Shown here piece by piece: positions 52,529-63,753 of a DNA stretch of 64,000 bases (position 1 is the first letter of the stretch; the number at the start of each line of letters is the position of its first letter). A program made the translations under genes and the position numbers. The DNA comes from an uncultured Coriobacteriaceae bacterium (lineage in GTDB: Bacteria > Actinomycetota > Coriobacteriia > Coriobacteriales > Atopobiaceae): contig CADAAU010000007.1 of NCBI GenBank assembly GCA_902786015.1, positions 62,001-126,000 on the forward strand, read 5' to 3'. A model generated the notes under the pieces. The model was not told where the DNA came from, did no database searches, and was given only the letters and a program-made list of their open reading frames with translations.

Positions 52529-53227
52529 ATGAAGACAGGCTGTGTTGTTATTAAGGACATCAAGAGGCCGGATCGCGAGCTGGTGGATCAGTTCAAGGAT
52601 GTGGCAGTGGCCAACCTCGATGACGTGATGAACCGCATCTCGTCCACCGAGGCAGGACTGCGCCCCATCAATGGCAGCCCGCTTTTGGGCACCGCCTTTA
52701 CCGTCAAGGTTCCCGCAGGTGATAACCTCTTCTTCCACATTGCCATGGACCTCGCCAAGCCTGGCGACGTCATTGTTATCGACGCCGGGGGAGACACCCG
52801 CCGCTCCACCTTTGGCGAGCTTATGGTCACCTACCTTCGCATGCGCGGCATCGCGGGCATAGTGGTTGACGGTGCCGTCCGCGACGTCGATGCCATGCAG
52901 AAGCTAGATGACTTCAACATCTATGCTCGCGGTGTCACGCCCGACGGCCCCTACAAGAACGGTCCTGGCGAGATCAACACCCCCGTTTCCGTTGCCGGAC
53001 GTACCGTATTCCCTGGCGACATCGTGCTCGGCGATGCCGATGGTGTTATCTTCATCCGTCCCTCCGAGGCTCCCGCACTTCTTGAGGCTGTTCACACCAT
53101 CGAGAACAACGAGGCAAAGATTCTTGAGACCATGGAGAAGGACGGCACCTACATCCGTCCATGGGTCGACAAGAAGGTTGAGGAGCTCGGCGTTGAGTTC
53201 ATCGATTATGCGAACTATTTGGAGTAG
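52529..53227 (+). CDS. RraA-like / class II pyruvate-type aldolase family protein
   Basis: 232 aa of the RraA/HMG-aldolase (formerly MenG-like) fold. The family core GELMVTYLRMRGIAGIVVDGAVRD contains the Gly-Glu-Leu and Arg-Asp residues that bind substrate and metal in the aldolases, and VANLDDVMNR is at the N-terminus. The C-terminal extension (WVDKKVEELGVEFIDYANYLE) is found in metabolic members rather than E. coli RraA, so a 4-hydroxy-2-oxoacid aldolase or oxaloacetate decarboxylase role is more likely than RNase E inhibition. It is followed 3 bp later by a D-2-hydroxyacid dehydrogenase, which could use its keto-acid product. Confidence 0.82.
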   Translation: MKTGCVVIKDIKRPDRELVDQFKDVAVANLDDVMNRISSTEAGLRPINGSPLLGTAFTVKVPAGDNLFFHIAMDLAKPGDVIVIDAGGDTRRSTFGELMVTYLRMRGIAGIVVDGAVRDVDAMQKLDDFNIYARGVTPDGPYKNGPGEINTPVSVAGRTVFPGDIVLGDADGVIFIRPSEAPALLEAVHTIENNEAKILETMEKDGTYIRPWVDKKVEELGVEFIDYANYLE

Positions 53228-53230
53228 GTC

Positions 53231-54157
53231 ATGTCTGTATACCTGAGCGAGTACATCGATCCAACCTGCCGGGCTAAGCTCGAAGAGAAGTTTGAGGTTG
53301 TCGACAACTTTGACAAGCCAGAGGAAGTCGAAGCCATTATCCTGCGCGTGTTTCCCGTAGATGCAGAGCTCATGGACAAGCTGCCCAACCTAAAGATTAT
53401 TTCAAAGCATGGTGTGGGTTGCAACACTATCGACATCGACGCTGCAAAGGAACGTGGCATCATCGTCACCAATACACCAGGTGCGAACGCGAACTCCGTC
53501 GCAGAGCTTATTGTGGGTCTAATGCTCGACATTTGCCGCAACATATCTGTCGCAGACAAAAAGAGCCAGGCAGGCGAGTTTGCCTCCATCGCGCCCAAGG
53601 AGATGACCGGTATCGAGCTCACGGGCAAGACACTCGGGCTCATTGGTGCTGGCAACATTGCCCGCATTGTCGGAAAGATTCTTAAGGGTGGCTTCGACTG
53701 CAACGTGATCGCTTACGACCCCTACATGCCTGCTGAGGCTATGCAGAGTTTTGGTTATGAGAAGATCGAGACCGTCGATGAGGTCATCGAGCGCGCCGAC
53801 ATTATCAACGTGAGCGTACCACTTACGCCCGAGACGGAGAACCTCATTAGCGGGGCGAGCTTCGACAAGTTCAAGCCCAACGCAATACTCGTGAATGCAG
53901 CACGCGGTGGCATCGTGAACGAGGACGACCTCTACGATGCGCTTAAGGCCGGAAAGCTACGTGCGGCTGCGTGTGACGCCTTCGTGACCGAGCCCCCGAC
54001 AGCGTCAAACACCAAGCTATACGAGCTCGACAACTTCATTGGCACGCCGCACATCGGTGCAGGTACCGAAGAAGCGCTCGTACGCATGGGCGATGAGTCC
54101 GTTGCCAACGTTATTACGGTACTCGAAGGGGGCGAGCCTCCGCGTCGCGTAGCGTAA
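53231..54157 (+). CDS. D-2-hydroxyacid dehydrogenase (SerA-like family)
   Basis: 308-aa NAD-dependent dehydrogenase. The Rossmann motif is GLIGAGNIAR near residue 140. The catalytic trio is Arg in NAARGGIVNEDDL, Glu in VTEPPTA and His in TPHIGAGTEEA. There is no C-terminal ACT domain, so feedback by serine as in full-length SerA is not expected. GGAG from the end of the preceding gene serves as ribosome site. Paired with the RraA-like aldolase, it probably reduces or oxidises a 2-oxoacid/2-hydroxyacid. The exact substrate is unknown. Confidence 0.88.
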   Translation: MSVYLSEYIDPTCRAKLEEKFEVVDNFDKPEEVEAIILRVFPVDAELMDKLPNLKIISKHGVGCNTIDIDAAKERGIIVTNTPGANANSVAELIVGLMLDICRNISVADKKSQAGEFASIAPKEMTGIELTGKTLGLIGAGNIARIVGKILKGGFDCNVIAYDPYMPAEAMQSFGYEKIETVDEVIERADIINVSVPLTPETENLISGASFDKFKPNAILVNAARGGIVNEDDLYDALKAGKLRAAACDAFVTEPPTASNTKLYELDNFIGTPHIGAGTEEALVRMGDESVANVITVLEGGEPPRRVA

Positions 54158-54178
54158 CGTGGTCCTCTCTCGCGACAG

Positions 54179-54290
54179 CGGCGGAGGTTATGCGCCTGGA
54201 ACAGGGTTCCCGGGGAGTTTGTTCCGCGGCACGAGCTCATCGTGGGCTTGGCTTTGACGCGCGGAACTAACTCCCCGGGAACCCTGTTCC
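54179..54290. repeat. Repeat locus E: left arm of the family plus an unrelated 31-bp inverted repeat
   Basis: GGCGGAGGTTATGCGCCTG is the usual left arm, at about 54180-54198. It is joined to a different palindrome whose 31-base arms (54198-54228, starting GGAACAGGGTTCCCGGGG, and 54260-54290) match at 30 positions around a 31-base loop. The usual right arm is missing. It starts about 22 bp after the dehydrogenase stop. Confidence 0.85.
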
Positions 54291-54423
54291 ACCCACTGCC
54301 TGATCGTACGTGCGAACGGTTGCCTAAAAACAGACGCTTGGAACGTCCGGGCCTGGGTCGTTTGTGCCGGGAGTGTATGTGCGGTATGCTGTTGTGCATC
54401 CAAGGGGGGTACAGGAGGTCATG

Positions 54424-55356
54424 ATGTCACATTCCGCTGCAGAGGAACGAATGCGTCTGGCTGCCAAGCGCGATCGAGATGTGGACGTGGTAATTATCAC
54501 GGGTATGTCTGGCAGCGGTCGAACGCAAGCGATGCACGTGTTCGAGGACATGGGATACTTCTGCATCGACAATCTTCCCGTAGGGCTTATACTTCAGATT
54601 GCAAATGCGGTGGGTCTCAACACGGGAATCGGGCGCCATCTGGCGGTGACCTGCGACTTGCGTTCGCAAGACCTGTTTGGAGACCTTACCGACACGCTAA
54701 ACGAGCTCACGGCTCATGAGCTGTCGTACAAAGTGCTTTTCTTGGATGCGAACGACGAGGTGCTGATTCGTCGGTACAACGAGAATCGCCGTCGGCATCC
54801 CATCGCTACGGACGGGGAGAGTCTGAGTTCGGCTATCGCGCGGGAGCGCGCTGGTCTTTCGGAGACGCGTGAGCTCGCAGACCTTTGCATTGATACCAGC
54901 AACATGTTTACGAATGAGCTCCGTAACATCATTCGTCGCGAGTTCGCGGAACTCAGCGACCAACAGCTGCTCGACGTGCACGTATTTTCCTTCGGGTTCA
55001 AGCACGGCATGCCCGTCGAGGCGGACCTTCTTATTGACGTGCGGTTTCTTCCCAACCCGTTCTGGGACCCACAGATGCGTACCCTCACGGGAGCTGATCC
55101 CGTCGTGAGGGATTTTGTATTGAGTAACGAGAACACCGTAAAGTTTCTTGAGGCATGGAAGCACCTTTTGGACGTGGTCATGCCAGGCTACATCCTTGAA
55201 GGAAAGTCTCGCGTGTCCATAGCCATAGGATGCACGGGAGGACAGCATCGGAGCGTGGCGATTGCAAACGCGACGGCGGAATACCTCAAAGACAAGGAAT
55301 ATCGCGTCGCATGTTCCCATCGTGACCTCATGCTCGCCAACGTTCGTAACGACTAG
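54424..55356 (+). CDS. rapZ: RNase adapter / nucleotide-binding protein RapZ (YvcJ family)
   Basis: 310-aa P-loop protein of the RapZ family, which in other bacteria binds nucleotides or amino-sugar signals and small RNAs. The N-terminal IITGMSGSGRTQAMHVFEDMGYFCIDNLP has Arg instead of Lys in the P-loop, a form I recall from actinobacterial members. The C-terminal half has SFGFKHGMPVEADLLIDVRFLPNPFW and GCTGGQHRSVAIA. The second ATG (54424) is preferred because AGGAGG is five bases upstream; the first is too close. whiA follows after 12 bp. The yvcK gene that usually lies between them is missing. Confidence 0.94.
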   Translation: MSHSAAEERMRLAAKRDRDVDVVIITGMSGSGRTQAMHVFEDMGYFCIDNLPVGLILQIANAVGLNTGIGRHLAVTCDLRSQDLFGDLTDTLNELTAHELSYKVLFLDANDEVLIRRYNENRRRHPIATDGESLSSAIARERAGLSETRELADLCIDTSNMFTNELRNIIRREFAELSDQQLLDVHVFSFGFKHGMPVEADLLIDVRFLPNPFWDPQMRTLTGADPVVRDFVLSNENTVKFLEAWKHLLDVVMPGYILEGKSRVSIAIGCTGGQHRSVAIANATAEYLKDKEYRVACSHRDLMLANVRND

Positions 55357-55368
55357 GGGCTAGATTCC

Positions 55369-56292
55369 ATGTCGTTTACGGCGGAGGTCAAAGATGAGCT
55401 GTCGCGTGTGGAGGGGGAGACACCAGCCTGTGGTATAGCCGAGCTGTCAGCAATCGTGCGCGTGTGTGGCACGCTCTCGTTCTATGGCAGCGGACGATAC
55501 GCGGTGCGCATTGCGACAGAGACGGGTTCCGTTGCACGTACCGCTATGCGATTGGTGCACCGTCAGCTCGACTTAGAGACATCACTCACTGTACGACGCT
55601 CAGTGCAGCGCAAGACGCGCAACTATCTTATCGAGATACCCGAGCAAGACACGTTGGAAGACGACTTGGTGCGACTTGGTATATTGGTTCCGGGACAGGG
55701 GCTCGCACGTGGCGTGTCCCCGTCTCTTCTTGCCGAGAAAGGCTGTGTGGAGGCGTTTGTCCGCGGGGCATTCATGGCCGGCGGATTTGTGGCCGACCCA
55801 CGACGCGACTTCCATCTGGAGATTGCAGTAAGCGGGGAGGAGTTTGCCCAGGAACTCTGTGCCTTGCTCGGACGTCTGGGTGTGGGCGCTCGTCTCAACC
55901 ATCGTCGAGGGTCGCATGCGGTGTACCTAAAGAGCTTTGAGGGGGTGCGCGACCTTCTGCGATGCATGGGTGCCCGACGCTCTACTCAGGCCGTCGTGCG
56001 CGTGCGTCAACTCAAGAGCGTCAAGAATGATGTGAACAGGCGCGTCAATGCCGAACTCGCGAACGAGCGCAGATCTTCTAGGTCGGGCGCCGACCAGCTG
56101 CATCTCATTGGGCGCGTCTCTTCCACAGTGGGACTCGAAACGCTCCCGCAAGCGTTGCGAGAGTTCTGTGAGCTACGAGTTCGTCACCCCGAGATGTCTC
56201 TCGCGGAACTTGGGGCGCTCTGCGACCCACCCGCATCGAAGTCGGCCATGTACCACAGGGTGCTTAGGCTCCAGAAGCTCGTCGACGAATGA
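55369..56292 (+). CDS. whiA: Sporulation/cell-division regulator WhiA
   Basis: 307-aa DNA-binding protein with an N-terminal LAGLIDADG-like fold (SFTAEVKDELSRV, ELSAIVRVCGTL, RGAFMAGGFVADPRRDFHLEI) and a C-terminal helix-turn-helix (HPEMSLAELGAL, SKSAMYHRVLRLQKL). WhiA is nearly universal in Gram-positive bacteria and affects division and chromosome segregation even in non-sporulating species. Start at 55369 follows AGGGGC. It is cotranscribed with rapZ and ends convergent to the large permease gene. Confidence 0.94.
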   Translation: MSFTAEVKDELSRVEGETPACGIAELSAIVRVCGTLSFYGSGRYAVRIATETGSVARTAMRLVHRQLDLETSLTVRRSVQRKTRNYLIEIPEQDTLEDDLVRLGILVPGQGLARGVSPSLLAEKGCVEAFVRGAFMAGGFVADPRRDFHLEIAVSGEEFAQELCALLGRLGVGARLNHRRGSHAVYLKSFEGVRDLLRCMGARRSTQAVVRVRQLKSVKNDVNRRVNAELANERRSSRSGADQLHLIGRVSSTVGLETLPQALREFCELRVRHPEMSLAELGALCDPPASKSAMYHRVLRLQKLVDE

Positions 56293-56317
56293 CGCATCCT
56301 ACGAGGTGGGCCAGACT

Positions 56318-56355
56318 ATGGGGGCAGTCTCCATTGCCAAGGAAACTACCCCCAT
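56318..56355. terminator. Hairpin between convergent whiA and permease genes
   Basis: ATGGGGGCAGT (56318-56328) pairs with ACTACCCCCAT (56345-56355), with one mismatch. It lies between two gene ends 105 bp apart and could serve both directions. T-runs are absent. Confidence 0.5.
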
Positions 56356-56397
56356 TGCTGTACGTATACGTATTGCTGGCGAGAACAACTGGAGACG

Positions 56398-59300
56398 TTA
56401 GAACCTGTTGATGTCCGTCAGGTCGAACCGAGAAATGCGTCTCAAAGCCCACAGGAGGACGGCTGTTGCAAATGTACCGGCCCCGACAGCTCCCACAATC
56501 GCTGCGGTCGCATTGAAGTCCTTGATCCAAAAGACCGTGGCTGGTTCGAGGGCGGTTACCGTAATGTCGCCCATAAAGGTGCCAAGAGCGATGCCTAGGA
56601 TGATTCCCAGGATAGTAAGCACAATCGAGTCTCGGTAGATATATGCCTTTGCGTCTTTGGTCGAGAAGCCGCAAATCATCAGAACGATAAGCTCACGTTT
56701 CTTTTCTTCTATGAACATGATGTCCAGGTTCAAGAGCACCATCAATGCCATCACGGCCGAGAGTGCAAGATACACAAGCACGACCGTGTTCATGATGGAG
56801 CTCATTTCATTGAAGGCATTATAGTTGAACGTCTTGTCATCCGCGAGCGAGTTATATCCGTCGATGGCAGAAAGGGTGTTCCGCGTGCGATCAATATCAG
56901 CTCCGTCAAGTTTCGTGAGCAACACATTGGGTTTGGGGCGCTTGCCAAACGCCTCGCGGTATGCGTTAGGGCTCATAATAAACTCATATAGGAAGATGTA
57001 GTAGTTGAAGGCACCGGCAACTTTGAGCGTCTTTGTTTCTCCACTGAATTCCGTAAGCGTAATGTTTTCGCCCGACTTTACACCCATGTGTTCGGCGTAT
57101 TGGCGCGAGAGCCAAATACCGCCGTTTTCGATCTCGGCTTTTTTGCCCGAGGTGGAGGTGACCTTGAATAGCTTTTCGAATGACTCTTCGTTCGTGGGGA
57201 CGACGAGCGTGACTATTTTGCGCGTCCCGTCATCCGAACGCACTTGGAGCTTGCGCATATAGGCAGGCGCACTCGTGATTCCGCGATTGTACAAGGCGAG
57301 GGCGACCTTATCTGAAGTCTCCTGGCTCTCTCCGTTTAAATAGGTAATGGCGTCAAACGTTTGGACTTCCTCATAGTGCTTCGTGAAGCTCTTTGAGATG
57401 TTGTCCGCAAGTGTAATTGCCGTGACTATGAGCGAGGTACAACCCACCACCCCCACGAGTGTGGCAAACACGCGACGCTTGTCGTTAACGCAGTTGTTGA
57501 CGACCGTCTGCGAAAACAGAGACATGCGTTTCCATACCGCCCAACGCTCATAGAAGTGCTGGTTGACATTTGCGGTCGACTCTCCCCTAAGCAGGTCGAT
57601 GGCGTCACGCTTCAGAAGTTGACGGACGGCAATCCAGGTAGAGAGCAGGATGAGCACGAGCTCAATTCCGCCCATAACAAGCAAGTCTACGAGGTCGAAG
57701 TCAGGACCATAGGGTTGAATGGCAAACTGTTTTGCTGCCTTGGGGCCCACAATTGCCTGTATGAAAAAGATGGCGATAAAACCGGCCGCTACTACGCCTA
57801 ATCCAACAGCGAGCCCCGAAAAGCGCAGGTACAGCGATGTGACCTCGATCGTATGGAAGCCAAGGGACTTCTTGGTGCCAATCTGGACGATTTGCTCGTG
57901 CGCCAGACGAGAGATTGCCGAATAGCAGACGAACAGGCCAACCAAAATAAAGAGCGATGCCATTGCCCACTTGACGTTCTCCAGCATGGTCGACACTATC
58001 GTGAGCGCCTGAATTCCCGCGATGGCCTGACGTGGCAAGACCGTCCAGTGGTATTCGACCATATTGTCGAACTTATCCTGGGCATCCTTATACGAAGCTT
58101 TTCCCTCCTCGAGCTCCTTGTTTTTGTCCTGAATCGCTTGCTTGCCGTCCTCGAGCTCTTTGGTCTTGTCTTTGAGCGTCTGCTTTCCGTCCTCGAGCTC
58201 GCGTTGCGCCGACTGAAGCTTCGCCTGTCCCTCGGCGACGCCATAGTCGTATGCGGACTTTCCCGCATAGTAGTCGTTCCAGCCGCGGTCGAGCTCCGCT
58301 TTTGCCGCATCCAACTCGTTCTTTGCATCGACGAGCTTTTCGTGGACAAGTTCTATGCCGTCTGGGACGTCCAAAAGATATATGGTGATTCCATTTATGG
58401 TGAGAGAGGAGCTGTTGATCTTGTCGATCATGCTGCGGACGTTGCCGATTCGAGATTGAACGGCATCAATTATGCTCTGAGCATTTTCGGGAGTGATGGG
58501 GTCCAAAACGTTGCTGTCTTGACCATTGAGCTCGAGTGGCAGACCAAGAGCGTTTCCCAAGGTGTCGCTCGAACTGAATAGATGACTACCCGCAGAATCC
58601 AATAGCTGTGCGTCACCGACAAGTTCGTTGTATGCCTCCTTGACTGCGTTCCAACGCTCGTCGGTCGATTCGTTCGCATACGTTGTGTAAGACTCGCTCA
58701 GGATGTCGACTTTTGACTGGACGACATCAACAAGGCGCTGGGCCTCGCCGACCAAGGAGACGAAAACGTCATACTCGGTCCGCATACTTTCGAACGACGA
58801 GCTGAGCTGGGCATATGTCTCCATGGCATTATTGTATGTTTGCATCCCGGCGTCGTACTTGGCCTGTCCGTCCGAAAGCTGACGGTATGCCTCGTTCAGC
58901 TTGATTTGGGCGAGTGACTGCTCTTCCGAGCCGGAGGAGATGCTGTCGAGGAGTTCCTGCTCCCCGGCGTCGAGCTTCTGTTGTCCTTCCTCCAGCTGAG
59001 TCTGGCCGTCTTCGAGTTGTTTCTTTCCGTCGGCCAGAGCCTTCTCGCCATCGGTAATCTTGCGTCGCGCATCGTCGAGCTTGTCTTGAGCTTCGTTGCG
59101 GATCGACTTGTAGCGAGCGGTTCCAAGTTTGCCGCCCAGATCCTCGATTCTCTCGACGATAGGTTTGATACTATTGATATAGTCGTCCGAAAAAACGCTG
59201 ATGTCACGCATCGAATCGCAACGAATGTAGACGTTGGGATAGGCATCGCGGAACTTGCTCGCATCAAACGACTCCGCTGTCACGAAACCAACGCAATCAA

Positions 59301-59898
59301 TGGATCCGGAACACAGGTTCGAAACTCCCAGCGAAGTGGACTTGCGATGAAAATACTCTGGAGTCTCGACGAGAGCAGTAATGGTATAGGTATCCGACTT
59401 GAGGTACTCCATACCGTCTTTGTCGTTCTGGTCTGTTGCATCGTGCTTGAGCGTGATGGTGTCTCCGACGCTTAGATTCTGGTCATTTGCCCAAAACTCA
59501 AGGAGCGCGATCTCGTTGGGTTCCATGGGCAGGTTGCCGACGATTGAGGTGGGCTTGTTGATGTTTTGGGGGAGCGATTGCATCTTGAGGATGTAGCCCG
59601 TGCTTCCATCTTGCATTACAGAAAAGGTCGAATATCCGCATTCGACCTCGCTGACGCCATCGATGCGTTTGAGCTCCTCCAGATTCTCTTTTGTGATGCC
59701 GTAAGGAAACTGGACCGTGACGTCATGCATACGTCCTTCGTCCATTGACCTGAGCGCCTCTCCGCGCAAAGCGGACGCACTCCACTGAATACCCAAAAAG
59801 AGTCCGACGCCCAAACAGACGAATGTGCTGATGCTAATGAACCCTACGAAGTTCGCCTTGATATCGGCGATTAACTCGACGAATCGGATGCCTTTCAT
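56398..59898 (-). CDS. Very large FtsX/MacB-like ABC transporter permease with coiled-coil extracellular region
   Basis: 1166 aa. TM helix 1 is at about 22-45. An extracytoplasmic part follows, with a MacB-like portion and long heptad-rich segments (repeats like KQLEDGQTQLEEGQ and KQTLKDKTKELEDGK, about 265-350 and 560-640). Then come FtsX-type TM groups near 670-830, a second extracytoplasmic domain (about 890-1040) and three terminal TM helices near 1050-1160 containing LNLDIMFIEEKKRELIVLMICGF. TAGGAG precedes the ATG at 59898. Such permeases act with a MacB-type ATPase in mechanotransmission, lipoprotein or peptide handling; the ATPase is the next gene upstream, 10 bp away. Confidence 0.88.
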   Translation of the reverse strand: MKGIRFVELIADIKANFVGFISISTFVCLGVGLFLGIQWSASALRGEALRSMDEGRMHDVTVQFPYGITKENLEELKRIDGVSEVECGYSTFSVMQDGSTGYILKMQSLPQNINKPTSIVGNLPMEPNEIALLEFWANDQNLSVGDTITLKHDATDQNDKDGMEYLKSDTYTITALVETPEYFHRKSTSLGVSNLCSGSIDCVGFVTAESFDASKFRDAYPNVYIRCDSMRDISVFSDDYINSIKPIVERIEDLGGKLGTARYKSIRNEAQDKLDDARRKITDGEKALADGKKQLEDGQTQLEEGQQKLDAGEQELLDSISSGSEEQSLAQIKLNEAYRQLSDGQAKYDAGMQTYNNAMETYAQLSSSFESMRTEYDVFVSLVGEAQRLVDVVQSKVDILSESYTTYANESTDERWNAVKEAYNELVGDAQLLDSAGSHLFSSSDTLGNALGLPLELNGQDSNVLDPITPENAQSIIDAVQSRIGNVRSMIDKINSSSLTINGITIYLLDVPDGIELVHEKLVDAKNELDAAKAELDRGWNDYYAGKSAYDYGVAEGQAKLQSAQRELEDGKQTLKDKTKELEDGKQAIQDKNKELEEGKASYKDAQDKFDNMVEYHWTVLPRQAIAGIQALTIVSTMLENVKWAMASLFILVGLFVCYSAISRLAHEQIVQIGTKKSLGFHTIEVTSLYLRFSGLAVGLGVVAAGFIAIFFIQAIVGPKAAKQFAIQPYGPDFDLVDLLVMGGIELVLILLSTWIAVRQLLKRDAIDLLRGESTANVNQHFYERWAVWKRMSLFSQTVVNNCVNDKRRVFATLVGVVGCTSLIVTAITLADNISKSFTKHYEEVQTFDAITYLNGESQETSDKVALALYNRGITSAPAYMRKLQVRSDDGTRKIVTLVVPTNEESFEKLFKVTSTSGKKAEIENGGIWLSRQYAEHMGVKSGENITLTEFSGETKTLKVAGAFNYYIFLYEFIMSPNAYREAFGKRPKPNVLLTKLDGADIDRTRNTLSAIDGYNSLADDKTFNYNAFNEMSSIMNTVVLVYLALSAVMALMVLLNLDIMFIEEKKRELIVLMICGFSTKDAKAYIYRDSIVLTILGIILGIALGTFMGDITVTALEPATVFWIKDFNATAAIVGAVGAGTFATAVLLWALRRISRFDLTDINRF

Positions 59899-59908
59899 TG
59901 TCCATCTC

Positions 59909-61129
59909 CTACCAGACAAGATCGGTTGCATGTGCCTTCCGCCGGTTGACCGTTACCTCGGCCATACGTCCACCCCTCATGCGTACCACGCGGTCGGCCA
60001 TGCGGCAGATTTCCTCGTTGTGCGTAACCATGATCATGGTGGTGCCCTCTGCAATGATGCGCTCCATCACTTCGAGCACTTCGATGGAGGTGGTATAGTC
60101 GAGCGCGGCGGTGGGCTCGTCTGCCATGATGATGCGCGGGCGCTTCATAAGGGCACGTGCGATAGAGACGCGCTGCTGCTGGCCTCCTGACATCTGCGAG
60201 GGGTAGTTGTTTGCCCGATCGGAGAGCTTAACAATCTCCAGGGCCTCGGTCGCGTCCATGGGATTGGGCACGAGGCTTGCAATGAGCTCGAGGTTCTGCC
60301 TGGCGTTGAGGTTGGGCATGAGGTTGTAGGACTGGAAGATGAAGCCTACGTTGTCGCGGCGGTAGTCGGTGAGCGTCTTTTGGTCGGCATTGGCGTACTC
60401 TTGACCAAAGACCTCAAAGGAACCGGAGGTGGGGTGGTCCATGCCACCGAGGATGTTGAGCAACGTGGACTTGCCGCAGCCCGATTCGCCCAAAAGTACC
60501 AGAAACTCTCCCTCGTAGACGTCGAGGTTCACGCCCTTTAGTACCTTAGTGACCACGTCGCCGTTGGAGAATTCGCGCGTGACGCCCCTCACGCGCATAA
60601 CAACCTCACCTGGTTCCCAGGCTGGCTGGATGTTCTCGTTGTCGTCAAGCGCCATGGCCGCGAGCATGGCCATCATCTCGCAGACGTCAGCTTCCTCCTC
60701 GGTAAAGACTCCGCCGCCGTCCTTGTTGATGAACTGGACGCAGCCTAGGTTGCGAGAAGCGCTCGAGAAGGGGACGCAGATCATCGAGGTAACCTCGACG
60801 TCGTCAAAGTCCTTGACCGTCTCTGGGTCATTGGCAGGGGAGAAGAACAAGTGTCGCTCTGCCTGCTGAGTGACGTACACCCTGCCTACGGCCCCCTCTC
60901 CAGGCAGATGCGATTTGCTCGTCAGGTCGCTGGACCCAATCCAAAAGAAGGGTCGAAGACAACTCTCGTCGGACTCTCCCGCATACCATATGGCCCCGGA
61001 TTCCGCCTTGCAGTTCTTGAGGATGACCTTGAGGCCTTCTCGCAGTGCCTCGTCTAGCGTGTCCGCGCGCGATATGGCCTGTTGCGCCTCGTGCAATGCC
61101 TTATAGGCAGAAACCATAGACGTATCCAC
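59909..61129 (-). CDS. GAF domain–ABC ATPase fusion (MacB/LolD type)
   Basis: 406 aa. Residues about 1-165 form a GAF-like sensory domain ([55 protein letters not shown]). Residues about 175-400 form an ABC ATPase: Walker [13 protein letters not shown], signature [15 protein letters not shown], Walker [14 protein letters not shown] and the switch His in MVTHNEE. The GTG at 61129 is chosen because AAAGGA is seven bases upstream; the extension to 61246 lacks a site. It pairs with the large permease immediately downstream. A GAF module on a transporter ATPase is uncommon and suggests ligand or redox control of the pump. Confidence 0.88.
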   Translation of the reverse strand: MDTSMVSAYKALHEAQQAISRADTLDEALREGLKVILKNCKAESGAIWYAGESDESCLRPFFWIGSSDLTSKSHLPGEGAVGRVYVTQQAERHLFFSPANDPETVKDFDDVEVTSMICVPFSSASRNLGCVQFINKDGGGVFTEEEADVCEMMAMLAAMALDDNENIQPAWEPGEVVMRVRGVTREFSNGDVVTKVLKGVNLDVYEGEFLVLLGESGCGKSTLLNILGGMDHPTSGSFEVFGQEYANADQKTLTDYRRDNVGFIFQSYNLMPNLNARQNLELIASLVPNPMDATEALEIVKLSDRANNYPSQMSGGQQQRVSIARALMKRPRIIMADEPTAALDYTTSIEVLEVMERIIAEGTTMIMVTHNEEICRMADRVVRMRGGRMAEVTVNRRKAHATDLVW

Positions 61130-61435
61130 AGTAGTATCCTTTCGAGGGGATTTTGTAATTGCAATGATACATGTATTTTGTGTGCAACCGACTGATATGA
61201 GACTGCGATTCTGCGAATGAACCCGCGCTTTAGCATCTGAATTCATATGCGTAGACTTGGAGGAGAGTCGCGTCGTGTCTCCCGAGCATTACTCCTATAA
61301 CATCCCGTCGCGTACAAAATCGTTCCGCTCACGGAGTCGTGAGTGGTGGGGAGCACTGCTCGTGTATAATCATGCTCAGTGTTGAGTTTGGCCGCGTCGA
61401 GGATGTGCCTCGACGGCCTCACGAAAGGAGAAAGT
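61130..61435. other. Divergent region with the gap promoter
   Basis: 306 bp between the GAF–ABC gene and gap. A perfect TATAAT at 61365-61370 lies 65 bases before the gap start, without a clear -35. On the ABC side an AT-rich stretch with the palindrome ATACATGTAT (near 61167-61176) may hold that gene's promoter. No gene or RNA is recognised. Confidence 0.5.
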
Positions 61436-62459
<1,024 letters not shown>

Positions 62460-62481
62460 TCGATGCTTCCCTAGGGAACTG

Positions 62482-62520
62482 GGGCGCGGTGCAGCTCTCG
62501 GGCCGCGCCGCGCCCATTTC
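62482..62520 (+). terminator. Hairpin with T-rich tail between gap and pgk
   Basis: GGGCGCGG (62482-62489) pairs with CCGCGCCC (62508-62515), followed by ATTTC. It probably sets relative expression of gap and pgk by partial termination or mRNA protection. Confidence 0.5.
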
Positions 62521-62562
62521 TTTGTTCGTGTAAGTATGGTTTCGAGTTAAGGAGTGATTCCC

Positions 62563-63745
<1,183 letters not shown>

Positions 63746-63753
<8 letters not shown>

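Noticed and set aside
9338..54290. CRISPR array from the repeated sequences
   Set aside because: Copies are isolated, palindromic over their full length and lie at separate gene ends; there are no regularly spaced short repeats and no cas genes.
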